This document shows, piece by piece, positions 7,925 to 17,153 of a stretch of 53,493 nucleotides of DNA. The stretch is from Paenibacillus tarimensis. GTDB taxonomy: Bacteria > Bacillota > Bacilli > Paenibacillales > Paenibacillaceae. The position numbers and the translations under genes are program-made. The stretch covers positions 1-53,493 of the forward strand of contig NZ_JAKGAO010000034.1 of assembly GCF_021532315.1 (NCBI RefSeq). Reading direction: 5' to 3'. The notes beneath the pieces are model-generated. The model was not told where the DNA came from and ran no database searches. It saw only the letters and a list, made by a program, of their open reading frames with translations. Every line of letters starts with the position of its first letter. Within the stretch, counting starts at the first letter, position 1.

Positions 7925-9184
7925 TCAGGACAAATCATTGACGACCAGGCCATAGGTTGGCAGCTGCCAGTGCACTTCCCGCCCCGGCCTGTAGAGCGTG
8001 TAACCGGATAGCGCCGGGGCATTAGGGTCGAGCAATTCAACGACTGGCAGCTCGCGGAACTGCTGCAGCAGCTTCTGGACATTCTCCGCCCAGCCGGTCA
8101 CATCCCGCATCTGGAATCGTACGAGCTCAGGCGAGACCTCGGCGAGCTTCATCAGCAGGCCGGTATTCAGCACGGCATGGCCGTTCTCATTCTTCGATAT
8201 GCCGAGCTGAGCAGCCTCAGTGGTGAAGACTGCCGCTTCGAGCCTGCCCGGCAGGCTGTCATGCAGGTAACCGGCATAACGGTCAAACACGGCAGCGAGT
8301 GCTGATAGTTTAAGGATGGCGGCCTCCAGCTGTTCGGCCACCGCCTTCAGATCAGGCCCGATCCTGACATGAACGGCTTCTTCCGTAACCTGATGAAAGG
8401 TAAGCCTCACGGTGCCGCCATACAAGCTCACGGTATTGGAAGGGGCATCAACCGGCGGACTGCCGTCTATACGGAAGCGGGCGTTGCCGGCTTCTCTAGC
8501 CACATTCTGTATGCCGCTTGAGGCAGCCGCACTGCCGATGTGGTCAGCGATCGAGAATCTTTCCCCTTCGCCTGTAAGCGTACCGGTGATCTCTAACCGG
8601 ACCGTCCGCTCTTGTTTGTCGGCTTCCACTTCGGCAGTTAGCCCAATGTCAGCAGATAGAATGACACTGCGGATTTTGGCCAGCGCATGCGCGTTAGTAT
8701 CGGATGGAGAAATCATGACCGAGGCTTCAACGGATTGTCCTCCGGCAGACAGAAGCAGGGTGTGAAGCCCCGGTTCGACAATGGAGCTGCCGTCTCTAGG
8801 CAGGGTGTACCCCTTGTTCATCTGTCCCACAGCAAGCTGCTCGGCCTGAACGGAGATTAACCGGGCGGCAGCTTCATACGAAGCGCTTCCTGTAACCGAA
8901 TCAGGGTCGCTGGTCTGAACGACGGGCTGCTCCCATGCTGAAGTGGCGGGGGAGGTTACAAGCCGGAATGCGGCCTCCGCATCCATGGCGGCCTGAAGCC
9001 ATGCTGCGGCTCCGGTAGCAGCCTGTTTGGCTTGTCTTGACCAAGGCGCATTCTTGCCGGCTGGCGGGTTCGGCGTATGCTTATCCCGATTCCGGTATGG
9101 ATTGCCCGCATGTGGAGAATACGGCTGTATGGGATCAAACGTGCCAAGGGGGTGTATGCCTCTGGACAATGGTGGAATATGCAT
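7925..9184 (-). CDS. Free-standing FliD-like (flagellar hook-associated 2-type) protein
   Basis: A protein of about 419 residues whose middle resembles flagellin-type IN and FliD domains. One stretch discusses repeated inclusion of SDTNAHALAKIRSVI and LTAEVEADKQERTVRLEI, and a later one has VSLYGGTVRLTF followed by long helices (LKAVAEQLEAAILKLSALA). FliD caps the growing flagellar filament. No other flagellar gene is nearby, and no FliD-type N-terminal coiled coil is seen; the N terminus is Pro/His-rich. It may be a cell-surface or filament-associated protein derived from FliD. GGAGGTG lies 8 bases before the ATG at 9182-9184. The family call is by pattern only. Confidence 0.6.
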   Translation of the reverse strand: MHIPPLSRGIHPLGTFDPIQPYSPHAGNPYRNRDKHTPNPPAGKNAPWSRQAKQAATGAAAWLQAAMDAEAAFRLVTSPATSAWEQPVVQTSDPDSVTGSASYEAAARLISVQAEQLAVGQMNKGYTLPRDGSSIVEPGLHTLLLSAGGQSVEASVMISPSDTNAHALAKIRSVILSADIGLTAEVEADKQERTVRLEITGTLTGEGERFSIADHIGSAAASSGIQNVAREAGNARFRIDGSPPVDAPSNTVSLYGGTVRLTFHQVTEEAVHVRIGPDLKAVAEQLEAAILKLSALAAVFDRYAGYLHDSLPGRLEAAVFTTEAAQLGISKNENGHAVLNTGLLMKLAEVSPELVRFQMRDVTGWAENVQKLLQQFRELPVVELLDPNAPALSGYTLYRPGREVHWQLPTYGLVVNDLS

Positions 9185-9344
9185 CACGTGTTCACCTCCG
9201 GGGGCTTATATTCGAATAGCTAACTTAAACTGTATATCGTCATGCTGAACATGTAAATGAAGTTCGTGTATATGCAAGAGCAAGGTTTAAGTTAAGGAGG
9301 GGAAATCAGGCTCGCTCTAGGATTCATGTGCAGATTATGTAGTT

Positions 9345-9362
9345 CCCGGCCTGAGGGCCGGG
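9345..9362 (-). terminator. G+C-rich hairpin downstream of the GY-repeat gene
   Basis: CCCGGCC and GGCCGGG (9345-9362) form a compact stem with a 4-base loop just after the stop at 9382 on the minus strand. There is no T tract, so termination strength is uncertain. Confidence 0.5.
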
Positions 9363-9381
9363 TCGCCGTGCGACCAGTCAG

Positions 9382-9768
9382 CTACAGTACGAGCAGCAAG
9401 AGGGCGATCAGGGCGAGATCAAGCGTAACTGCGGCGCCATAAGGGTAAGCGCCGGGATAGCCGTAGCCGTAGCCATAGCCATAGCCGTAAGGGTAGGCAA
9501 GGGTCTGTGCGGAACCGGCCTTCTTGCCGCTCCGTTTCTTCTTCCCAGCTGTACGTGACGCTTGGCTGCTAAGACGTGAGCTCTTCCTGCGGGTTCCCGA
9601 AGGCTTCCCCTGGACTGCCGGAGCGGCGTCTCCATTAAGCGTCAGCTTCCCGCCTTGGCAAGTGCTGAGGAAGCCGACATGCCTGGTGCCATCCTGCATG
9701 ACAACACAGACAAGATTGCCGCAGAAACCGCGGACTCTCTCTTCAGTAAGCGGATAGATGGGCTGCAT
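9382..9768 (-). CDS. Small protein with Gly-Tyr repeat and hydrophobic tail
   Basis: A protein of 128 residues from the ATG at 9766-9768, preceded by GGAGGTG. The first 45 residues (FCGNLVCVVMQDGTRHVGFLS) could be a small Sm-like beta-barrel. A basic Ser/Lys/Arg-rich linker follows, then alternating Gly-Tyr residues, and finally a hydrophobic C terminus of about 15 residues. Gly-Tyr runs with a hydrophobic end are seen in spore-coat and surface proteins of Bacillales, but I do not recognise a named family. The DNA for the Gly-Tyr run is a short tandem repeat that could vary in length. Confidence 0.65.
   Translation of the reverse strand: MQPIYPLTEERVRGFCGNLVCVVMQDGTRHVGFLSTCQGGKLTLNGDAAPAVQGKPSGTRRKSSRLSSQASRTAGKKKRSGKKAGSAQTLAYPYGYGYGYGYGYPGAYPYGAAVTLDLALIALLLLVL
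9459..9496. repeat. Hexanucleotide tandem repeat in the GY-repeat gene
   Basis: Near-perfect copies of a six-base unit (GTAGCC or ATAGCC on the plus strand) encode alternating Tyr-Gly on the minus strand. Each unit encodes two residues, so slippage would change length without shifting the frame. Confidence 0.8.
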
Positions 9769-9898
9769 GTTGGTTATTACACCTCCAGTAAGGCTTCTTG
9801 CACACAGTGTATTCACCCAGGGGCGTATGCGTATGGTCAGATACCCAAGTGTTGAAGCAGAATACCTAATGAGATGGATGAAAGAGGGGAATTATAAC

Positions 9899-10750
9899 TT
9901 GGAACAACACCTTGTAACCAGCCGAAAAGGACAGCGCCGCCCGGCCGGCGGCAGCCCGAAAGGGATTTTCATAGCGCTTGCTGTGCTGCTAGTCGCGGCG
10001 GCAGCAGCCGTATGGATGAGCCGCCAGCCCGGCGGTGAAGGACTCGCTCCCGGGATATCGGGTACGAACGGCTCCCTCCGGGAAGATGCAGCCAAGCTGT
10101 GGGACTGGGCGGATGATGAATTGGCAGGAGGAGCGGAGAAAGCAGGATGGTCCGCACGATGGGACAGCAGCATGACAGCGGAAGAGACAGCGGTACTGAT
10201 GAAGAAGCTGGAGCTGACGCCATCTAGCAAAGACCGGGCTGAGCAGGACGGACCGCTGTTTCGCGTCCTCTTATGGCGGGAAGAGGGTATCGGTTTGCCG
10301 GGCGGCGAAGCGGGAAGCAGCGGAGCAGAGAGCAGCCAGCCTGGGGTAACAGAAACAGAAGTGGAGGCTGAGGAGCACGACTCCCGGTCTGTCCTGCTCT
10401 TCGAGGGCAGTCCGGGGCTTGCAAGGTCAGATTTTTTGCAGCGGATCAGCCTGATCGACAGTCTGCTGGACGCATCGGCGGGGAGAAGCCTGACATTCCG
10501 CGGGGAAGCGCGTTCGGTGGGGTCGGGTGAACGGATTGCAGAAGCTGCGGATGCCAGCAGAGTGGAGTCCTATGACGGCGGAGGAACAGCCAGTGATGTT
10601 TATTTTACATCCGGTCTGAGGTTGTACACATACAGCGGGGATAACAAGGTTAATCTGCAGCTGGCCTCTCACTGGGACAGGGAGGCGGGACGCTTGCAGC
10701 TGACGGGCGGCGTGCCGCTTATAACAGGGGATTACAGCAGGGTGCCATAA
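9899..10750 (+). CDS. ywmB: YwmB family exported protein
   Basis: A protein of about 283 residues with one N-terminal membrane segment (about residues 22-43) and a C-terminal domain that matches YwmB. The matching features are a YDGGGTASDVYFTSGLRLY block, then VNLQLASHWD and a closing GGVPLITGDY. YwmB has a TATA-binding-protein-like fold and unknown function. I chose the TTG at 9899 because AGAGGGGA ends about 8 bases before it; the frame is open further upstream but without a binding site. An acidic low-complexity stretch (TETEVEAEEHD) interrupts the middle of the protein. Confidence 0.8.
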   Translation: MEQHLVTSRKGQRRPAGGSPKGIFIALAVLLVAAAAAVWMSRQPGGEGLAPGISGTNGSLREDAAKLWDWADDELAGGAEKAGWSARWDSSMTAEETAVLMKKLELTPSSKDRAEQDGPLFRVLLWREEGIGLPGGEAGSSGAESSQPGVTETEVEAEEHDSRSVLLFEGSPGLARSDFLQRISLIDSLLDASAGRSLTFRGEARSVGSGERIAEAADASRVESYDGGGTASDVYFTSGLRLYTYSGDNKVNLQLASHWDREAGRLQLTGGVPLITGDYSRVP

Positions 10751-10966
10751 CCCTCCCTTCTCTGGTACAACGGGATGGATGAGTCCGCGGCGGGCGTTAC
10801 CGGAGTCTCCGCCTTTATCCCTGGCTTAACCTGATATATTCGCGGTTTTTTCAATCTTCATCAATTATTTTTATAGCGTCATTAATAGCGATTCTCATTC
10901 GAGTATGTTAAACTACATATCATGAAATGACGGTCTGTCAATACTTAAAAATACATAAAGGAAAGA

Positions 10967-12535
10967 ATGAGGATTATGACAGAACAATACAATCAAGGGC
11001 AAATGCCGGCACCATCCGGCGCCGTTTTTTATCTGTTCGGAGCAACTGGAGATTTGGCCAAGCGCAAGCTTTTCCCTGCGCTGTTCAGTCTGTATAAAGA
11101 AGGCAAGCTTGCGGAGGATTTTGCTGTTGTGGGTCTGGCCCGCCGTCCCCGTACGAACGACCAGTTCCGCAGCGACCTGTACGATTCGATCAATGAGTTC
11201 TGCCGCTATAAGGCAACTGATGCCGAGCTGTGGAACCGGTTCGCGCAGCATTTTGTCTACATGTCGCTTGACATTAACAACGTGGACGGTTTCCGTGAGC
11301 TGAATGTGCTGTCGGAAGAGCTGGACCGCAAATTCGACATTAAGGGCAACCGCCTGTTCTATCTGGCGCTTGCTCCTGAGCTGTTTGGCCCGGTATCGTT
11401 CAACCTGCGCGAAGGCGGTCTGCTGCAGTCGCCAGGCTGGCACAGACTGGTCATCGAGAAGCCGTTCGGTTATGACCTGCCGTCCGCACAGCTGCTTAAT
11501 GAGCAGCTCAGCCAGGTATTTAAGGAAGAAGAGATCTACCGGATCGACCACTATCTGGGCAAGGAAATGGTTCAGAACATTGAAGTTATCCGCTTCGCGA
11601 ACGCATTCTTCGAGCCGCTCTGGAACCGGGATCATATTGCCAATGTGCAGATCACACTGTCCGAGACCGTTGGCGTTGAAGACCGCGGCGGTTACTATGA
11701 CAAGTCAGGCGCACTCCGCGACATGGGCCAGAACCACATGCTGCAGATGTTGACGATGATTGCCATGGAGCCGCCAAGCCGGGAGCATCCGGAGGATATC
11801 CGCGATGAGAAGGTGAAGGTGCTCCGCTCGCTCCGCCAGTTTGCGTCATCTGATGATGTGCGCAAGCGCGTGGTGCGCGGCCAGTATGCGAAAGGCTCGT
11901 TGAAGGGCAAGGAGCTGAAGGGCTACCGCGAGGAAGATTCCGTTAATCCGGAATCGACCACGGAAACCTATTTTGCGGCGAAGGTGTTCGTGGACAACTT
12001 CCGCTGGGCCGGTGTGCCGTTCTATATCCGGACAGGCAAGCGCCTGCCGGTCAAGACAACCGAGGTTGTCATCGAGTTCAAGAACGCCCCGGATAATGTT
12101 CTGTTCTCGCGGAAGCATTCCCTTCAGCCGAACCTGCTTGTTATTCGCGTCAATCCGATGGAGGGTATCTACATCAAGATCAACGCGAAGAAGCCGGGTA
12201 CGGATTCGCAGATCCAGCCGGTCGCGATGGAATTCTGCCAGAGCTGTCAGGTGGGCATCAATACACCGGAAGCCTACGAAACGCTGCTTCACGATGCGGT
12301 ACAGGGCGACTCGACTTATTTCACCCGCTGGGATGAGGTGTCCCATGCCTGGACGTTCGTAGACAAGATTGCCGCTGCATGGCGGGAGTCGACTTCCGAT
12401 CTGATGCAATACGCCGCTGGCTCATGGGGCCCGCAGCAGGCAGACAGGCTGCTGGCTGAGGACGGTTACCACTGGTGGCCGGTTAACGGCCAGGAAGAAG
12501 ATAACGTCGTTTGGATCAGCAACTCGGGCAAATAA
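10967..12535 (+). CDS. zwf: Glucose-6-phosphate 1-dehydrogenase
   Basis: It catalyses the NADP-dependent oxidation of glucose 6-phosphate, the entry to the oxidative pentose phosphate pathway. It shows the nucleotide-binding motif GATGDLAKRKLFPAL, the substrate motif RIDHYLGKEMVQN with the catalytic His, and EKPFGYDL. The length of 522 residues is normal. The start could equally be the ATG at 10976. A cyclase gene follows after 16 bases and prfC after a further 17, so the three may be co-transcribed. A lactonase-like gene further downstream (15096) could supply the next pathway step. Confidence 0.97.
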   Translation: MRIMTEQYNQGQMPAPSGAVFYLFGATGDLAKRKLFPALFSLYKEGKLAEDFAVVGLARRPRTNDQFRSDLYDSINEFCRYKATDAELWNRFAQHFVYMSLDINNVDGFRELNVLSEELDRKFDIKGNRLFYLALAPELFGPVSFNLREGGLLQSPGWHRLVIEKPFGYDLPSAQLLNEQLSQVFKEEEIYRIDHYLGKEMVQNIEVIRFANAFFEPLWNRDHIANVQITLSETVGVEDRGGYYDKSGALRDMGQNHMLQMLTMIAMEPPSREHPEDIRDEKVKVLRSLRQFASSDDVRKRVVRGQYAKGSLKGKELKGYREEDSVNPESTTETYFAAKVFVDNFRWAGVPFYIRTGKRLPVKTTEVVIEFKNAPDNVLFSRKHSLQPNLLVIRVNPMEGIYIKINAKKPGTDSQIQPVAMEFCQSCQVGINTPEAYETLLHDAVQGDSTYFTRWDEVSHAWTFVDKIAAAWRESTSDLMQYAAGSWGPQQADRLLAEDGYHWWPVNGQEEDNVVWISNSGK

Positions 12536-12551
12536 GGAGGAGGGCTCCACG

Positions 12552-13178
12552 ATGTTCAAAATTATCGATATTTCCATGACCATTGAAGACAGCATGCCTG
12601 TCTACAAGAATAAAGAGGAAAAGAAGCCCAAAATCTACAACTCCTCGAATTTTCAAACGGGCAAGACGCATGAAACACGGATCGACGTAGACTGCCACGG
12701 CGGCACGCATATTGATGCTCCGCTGCATATGCTGGAGGATGGCGCTACGGTTGAGACGATCGGGCTGGAGCAGCTTGTCGGCACCTGCCGGGTGCTGGAT
12801 CTGACACATGTCGAGGACGGCATTACGCGGGAGGATCTTGAGCCGCATAACCTGCAGAAGGGTGAATGGGTGCTGCTGAAGACGAAGAATTCGTTCACCG
12901 ATGCGTTCGATCCGGAATTTATCTATGTGAAGGAAGACGGCGCACGCTACCTGATCGAAGCGGGCATCCGCGGCGTCGGGATCGACTCGCTCGGCATTGA
13001 GCGCGCGCAGCCGGAATATACAACGCACCGTCCGCTGTTCCGCAACAATATCATTATCGCGGAAGGGCTTCGGCTCAAGGATGTCCTGCCGGGCACGTAT
13101 TTCATGGTCATCGCCCCGCTCAAGCTGACGGGAATTGATGGCGCGCCGGCGAGGGCCTTCCTGATCGCCAATGCTTAA
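12552..13178 (+). CDS. Cyclase family metal-dependent hydrolase (kynurenine formamidase-like)
   Basis: A 208-residue protein of the cyclase/kynurenine formamidase superfamily. The metal-binding signature HGGTHIDAPLHM is present and GIDSLGIE lies in the middle. Such enzymes hydrolyse N-formyl or cyclic amide substrates at a divalent metal. The substrate cannot be read from the sequence and no tryptophan degradation genes are adjacent. AAGGAGGAGG overlaps the zwf stop and is well placed for this ATG, so the gene is coupled to zwf. Confidence 0.88.
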   Translation: MFKIIDISMTIEDSMPVYKNKEEKKPKIYNSSNFQTGKTHETRIDVDCHGGTHIDAPLHMLEDGATVETIGLEQLVGTCRVLDLTHVEDGITREDLEPHNLQKGEWVLLKTKNSFTDAFDPEFIYVKEDGARYLIEAGIRGVGIDSLGIERAQPEYTTHRPLFRNNIIIAEGLRLKDVLPGTYFMVIAPLKLTGIDGAPARAFLIANA

Positions 13179-13195
13179 GATGAAGGGATAACACG

Positions 13196-14782
13196 ATGAG
13201 TAAACCGTTAACGGAAGAAATAAAATCAGAAGTCGATCGCAGACGCACGTTTGCGATCATCTCACACCCGGACGCGGGTAAAACCACACTTACCGAGAAG
13301 CTCCTCCTGTTCGGGGGAGCTATCCGGGAAGCCGGTACGGTCAAGGCACGGAAGGCGAGCCGCCATGCCACATCCGACTGGATGGAGATCGAGAAGCAGC
13401 GCGGCATCTCGGTTACCTCCAGTGTCATGCAGTTCGATTACAACGGACACCGGGTCAACATTCTGGATACGCCTGGTCACCAGGATTTCAGTGAGGACAC
13501 CTACCGGACGCTGACAGCTGCTGACAGCGCGGTCATGCTGATCGACGTCGCCAAGGGCGTCGAGGCGCAGACGATCAAGCTGTTCCAGGTATGCAGCAAG
13601 CGGGGCATTCCGATCTTCACCTTCATTAACAAGCTGGACCGTGAAGGCCAGAGCCCGTTCGATCTGATGGAAGAGATTGAGCGGGTTCTCGGCATCCGGT
13701 CCGTTCCCATGAACTGGCCAATCGGCATGGGCCGGGACTTGTGCGGCGTCTATGACCGGATGAAGAATCAGGTCGAGCTGTTCCAGGGCAAGGACCATAC
13801 CAAGATTGAGGTTCGCAAGGTGGAGGACTACAACGATCCGATCATCCGCGAGATGGCCGGGGAGTTCATGCACGACCAGCTTAAGCAGGATTTGGAGCTG
13901 CTGGACGTTGCCGGTGACCAGTTCGATTATGAGAAGGTGCGCCGCGGCGAGCTGACGCCGGTCTTCTTCGGCAGCGCAGTTAATAACTTCGGTGTGCAGA
14001 CGTTTCTGGAGAACTTCCTGCAGCTTGCGCCGTCTCCAACACCGCGCAAGTCGACCGAAGGGGAGATCGAGCCGGTATCGGAGAAGTTCAGCGGCTATAT
14101 CTTCAAAATTCAGGCGAACATGAACCCGGCCCACCGTGACCGGATCGCATTCCTGCGGGTTTGCTCGGGACGGTTCGACCGCGGGATGAGCGTCAAGCAT
14201 GTGCGCGCTGGCAAGGAGATCAAGCTGTCGCAGCCGCAGCAGTTCCTGGCGCAGGACCGCGATATTGTTCAATCCGCTTATCCCGGCGACATTGTCGGCC
14301 TGTTCGATCCCGGCATCTTCCGGATCGGCGACTCGCTGTCGCAGGGCAAGGAGGTGGTCTTCGACGAGCTGCCAACGTTCTCGCCGGAGATTTTCGCCAA
14401 GGTAACCGTCAAGAACGCGCTGAAGCACAAGCAGTACCAGAAGGGGATCGACCAGCTGACAGAGGAGGGCACCATCCAGGTGTTCCATACGACCAGCGGT
14501 TTTGAAGAGATAATTCTGGGCGTTGTGGGCCAGCTGCAGTTCGAGGTGTTCGAGTACCGGATGAAGGGTGAGTACGGCGTTGATATCCAGCTGCACCGGA
14601 TGACATTCCAGTTCGCGCGCTGGATTGTCGATGACAATGTCGATCCGTCCAAATACCGGATTAACTCTACGCTTGTGAAGGACAAGAAGGGCAATTATGT
14701 CGCGCTGTTCGAGAATGAATATGCGATGCGGACCGCGATGGATAAGAACCCGACCACGAAGTTCCTGGAGACGGCGCCTTAA
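13196..14782 (+). CDS. prfC: Peptide chain release factor 3
   Basis: RF3 is the translational GTPase that recycles RF1 and RF2 from ribosomes after termination. G1 is SHPDAGKTTL, the switch region has RGISVTSSVMQF, G3 is DTPGHQDFSEDTYR and G4 is NKLD. The QDFSEDTYR block after G3 separates RF3 from EF-G. The length of 528 residues is standard. The opposite strand has a long open frame of 509 residues that is a shadow of the G+C-biased codons here. Confidence 0.97.
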   Translation: MSKPLTEEIKSEVDRRRTFAIISHPDAGKTTLTEKLLLFGGAIREAGTVKARKASRHATSDWMEIEKQRGISVTSSVMQFDYNGHRVNILDTPGHQDFSEDTYRTLTAADSAVMLIDVAKGVEAQTIKLFQVCSKRGIPIFTFINKLDREGQSPFDLMEEIERVLGIRSVPMNWPIGMGRDLCGVYDRMKNQVELFQGKDHTKIEVRKVEDYNDPIIREMAGEFMHDQLKQDLELLDVAGDQFDYEKVRRGELTPVFFGSAVNNFGVQTFLENFLQLAPSPTPRKSTEGEIEPVSEKFSGYIFKIQANMNPAHRDRIAFLRVCSGRFDRGMSVKHVRAGKEIKLSQPQQFLAQDRDIVQSAYPGDIVGLFDPGIFRIGDSLSQGKEVVFDELPTFSPEIFAKVTVKNALKHKQYQKGIDQLTEEGTIQVFHTTSGFEEIILGVVGQLQFEVFEYRMKGEYGVDIQLHRMTFQFARWIVDDNVDPSKYRINSTLVKDKKGNYVALFENEYAMRTAMDKNPTTKFLETAP

Positions 14783-14827
14783 GGGGCGCACGTATCCTGC
14801 ATGAATACTCGTCTATCATGACTCTAC

Positions 14828-14877
14828 AAGACTTCCGAATGACAGAAGATATCTCTTCTATCAACTCGGGAGTCTTT
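14828..14877 (+). terminator. Long imperfect stem-loop after prfC
   Basis: AAGACTTCCGAATGACAGAAGA (left arm, from 14829) pairs imperfectly with TCTTCTATCAACTCGGGAGTCTT (right arm, to 14877), with one bulge. The segment TCTTTCTTGT follows. This is the probable terminator of the zwf-cyclase-prfC unit. Confidence 0.7.
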
Positions 14878-14925
14878 CTTGTATATGCGGCATGCTGGAA
14901 GTTATCAGTGAAGGCGGATGTGCCA

Positions 14926-14954
14926 TTGACCCAATAAAGGAAACGGCTTTATGG
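14926..14954 (+). promoter_or_regulatory. Possible promoter of the lactonase gene
   Basis: TTGACC (14926-14931) and TTATGG (14949-14954) are separated by 17 bases. The -10 element is weak. The leader to the start at 15096 would be about 135 bases. Confidence 0.35.
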
Positions 14955-15095
14955 TTAGAGGTATGTATTGGCAGCAGGACTGCCTTTCACACCAGCGCCA
15001 GAAAATGGTACAGTGAAGGTATGACAGGGTTTAGATTAACAGCAGACGGGTACTAGGGAAGAATGGATACATAACAAGAAGAGGAGGCGGTAGGG

Positions 15096-16208
15096 TTGAC
15101 TCTGAACAGCATGAAACCGGCAGATCAGCGGTATTGGCTGGTTTTTACAGGATCTTACGCAGAAGCGGAGGCACAAGGCATTAATGTTCTAAAATTTGAC
15201 TCCGAGACGGGTAAGCTGGAACAGCACAGCGGAATAAGAGGCGTGTCCAACGCATCATTCCTGGCTTTTGACGAGAAGAGGTACATTCTGTATGCCGTCA
15301 GCGAGAACGAGGACGGGGATGTCGTATCGATTCGCGTCAACCGGGAGACAGGCAGTATGGAGCTGGTCAACCGCCAGAAGACAAAAGGGGATGCGCCCTG
15401 TCATCTCAGTCTGGACCCGAATGGAGGGTGGCTGTATGCAGTTAATTATGAGAGCGGCGGCGTATGTGTCCATCCAATCGGCCAGGATGGCTCGATCATG
15501 CCGATGACGGATTTTGTTCAGCATGAGGGATCAAGCATCCATCCGCACCGCCAGACGAAGCCGCATCCGCATTCAATCATCAGTGATCCGTCTGGAGAGT
15601 ACCGGATTGTGCCGGATCTCGGCACCGACCGGGTCGTTACCTATACGAATGATCCGGGGACGGGCGCATTTCAGCCCGTTGGCGAGCTCGTATGCGAGCC
15701 GGGAGCGGGGCCGCGCCATGCCTGTTTCCACCACGAGCTGCCGCTGCTCTACGTACTGGAGGAGCTGAGCTCCACCATTACTGTCTTCTCCTTTAACAGA
15801 GACGAGGAAAGCGGGCGGGTGACAGGCGAGCAGCTGCAGAAGATCCCGATGCTTCCGCTGTCCTTTGATAAAGAAAGCACGGCTGCTGACATCCACCTGA
15901 GTGTGGACGGCAAGTATCTGTATGGCTCCAACCGGGGCCATGACAGCCTGGCTGTATATGAGCTGGAGGAAGACGGACGTCTTAAGCCGGCGGGCCATAT
16001 ATCGACCGGTGGCATGACGCCGCGCAATTTTGCAGTAGCCCCGGACGGCAGGCATGTGCTGGCAGCTAACCAGGATACGGATTCCATCGTTGTGCTGCGG
16101 CTCGATCAGCAGGGCATGGCGGTGCCTGCCGGGCCTCCGTACAAAACGGCTAAGCCGGTCTGCATCGTAATGACAGCCGCTCCGGAATCCGTTGTAACCG
16201 GAACATAG
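15096..16208 (+). CDS. Lactonase family beta-propeller protein (6-phosphogluconolactonase-like)
   Basis: A 370-residue seven-bladed propeller of the YkgB/Pgl lactonase type. Signs are VFTGSYAE at the start, DAPCHLSLDPNGGWLYAVNY, KPHPHSIISDPSG, GPRHACFHHELPLLYVLEEL and TPRNFAVAPDG, the regularly spaced blade motifs of the family. Members hydrolyse 6-phosphogluconolactone, and zwf lies 2.5 kb upstream, which fits. Some family members act on other lactones. The start is TTG at 15096 after an AGAGGAGGCGG site. Confidence 0.85.
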   Translation: MTLNSMKPADQRYWLVFTGSYAEAEAQGINVLKFDSETGKLEQHSGIRGVSNASFLAFDEKRYILYAVSENEDGDVVSIRVNRETGSMELVNRQKTKGDAPCHLSLDPNGGWLYAVNYESGGVCVHPIGQDGSIMPMTDFVQHEGSSIHPHRQTKPHPHSIISDPSGEYRIVPDLGTDRVVTYTNDPGTGAFQPVGELVCEPGAGPRHACFHHELPLLYVLEELSSTITVFSFNRDEESGRVTGEQLQKIPMLPLSFDKESTAADIHLSVDGKYLYGSNRGHDSLAVYELEEDGRLKPAGHISTGGMTPRNFAVAPDGRHVLAANQDTDSIVVLRLDQQGMAVPAGPPYKTAKPVCIVMTAAPESVVTGT

Positions 16209-16313
16209 ATTATACGTATTGTAAGGTAACACTTATCCGCCGGCAGGTTTGCGGAACGGTGAAAATAGGAGCATAACCGCGGGGTATGGACATAACCCTG
16301 GGGTGAGGGAGAG

Positions 16314-16658
16314 ATGTTGATGAGTCCGGCAAGAATAATGCTGTGGGTGACTTGTTTGGCAGAGGCTTTTCTGGGCATTCCGCTGCTTGGCGGTGCCTTC
16401 ATTATCGCGATGGGCTGGACACCGCTGTGGGTGATGTTCTTCCTGCATATCGTGACGTTAGTGCTCTGCCTGCGTGACCGGAAGAGCTTTGTGGGCAGCG
16501 GGGCAGGTATCGCAACCTCTCTGATCGGATGGATTCCGATTGTGGGTATGATCATGCACTGGATTACAGCACTGATTCTATTGGTTCTGGCTATCCAGCC
16601 TGACCGCGCTAACCGGGACGGATATATACCGCCGCCGCCTCCACCGCAGCGCTGGTAA
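16314..16658 (+). CDS. Small membrane protein with Pro-rich tail
   Basis: A 114-residue protein with three or four hydrophobic segments (about residues 6-30, 34-50, 60-76 and 78-92) and a C-terminal run of prolines. GAGGGAGAG precedes the ATG. I do not recognise a family. It is followed directly by a strong terminator, so it is probably monocistronic. Confidence 0.7.
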   Translation: MLMSPARIMLWVTCLAEAFLGIPLLGGAFIIAMGWTPLWVMFFLHIVTLVLCLRDRKSFVGSGAGIATSLIGWIPIVGMIMHWITALILLVLAIQPDRANRDGYIPPPPPPQRW

Positions 16659-16669
16659 ATTGTCAGAGG

Positions 16670-16705
16670 AACGGGCAAGGAGCGGAATGGGCTCCTTGCC
16701 CGTTT
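16670..16705 (+). terminator. Rho-independent terminator
   Basis: A 14-bp perfect stem pairs AACGGGCAAGGAGC (16670-16683) with GCTCCTTGCCCGTT (16691-16704) around a 7-base loop. It ends the membrane protein gene. Confidence 0.85.
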
Positions 16706-16751
16706 GTCACGTAAGTTTATTAAATATGATATTGCGTTAGGGGTAATTGAT

Positions 16752-17153
16752 ATGCCGGCAAGCAATAAAGACTATAAGATGATTTTCGGCTGGGAAGGTG
16801 ATAACGGGCTCGGAGAGCTGTTAATCCAGCAGATCATAGAAGGCAGGAAGACTGCAACCTGTGCACCTAAAGAGCAGTACTCGGCAGAGGAGCTGAAGGA
16901 AGTGTACGAACCCATTGGGGAGGTTCTGTCCGTATGCGATAAGCAGGGGAACATAAGGTGCAGAGTGAGGCTTCATGCCGTTATTGAGACAACGTTTGGC
17001 AAGCCCGATAGCCGTCTGGTTAGAGGAGAGGGGAATGGTGAGGACGTGAAGCAGTTTCAAGAGGATCACCGAATCGCCTGGGCTGACAGCGGTATTGATC
17101 TGAATGACAATACCATTCTGGTTGCTGAACTGTTCGAGTTAGTAGGAGAGTAA
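16752..17153 (+). CDS. ASCH domain protein
   Basis: A 133-residue protein with the ASCH fold pattern: a start with MIFGWEGDNGLGELL, then IIEGRKTATCAPKEQY and GEVLSVCDKQGNIRCRVRL, and the C-terminal RIAWADSG with a large acidic region. ASCH domains are PUA-like and bind RNA or modified nucleosides; some are nucleases. I chose the ATG at 16752 because it follows an AGGGGTAA-like site and lies after the upstream terminator. The upstream TTG at 16704 would lie inside the hairpin. Confidence 0.8.
   Translation: MPASNKDYKMIFGWEGDNGLGELLIQQIIEGRKTATCAPKEQYSAEELKEVYEPIGEVLSVCDKQGNIRCRVRLHAVIETTFGKPDSRLVRGEGNGEDVKQFQEDHRIAWADSGIDLNDNTILVAELFELVGE

Noticed and set aside
13262-14791. Open frame of 509 codons on the minus strand across prfC
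   Set aside because: It is a shadow of the strongly biased prfC codons and has no recognisable protein family.
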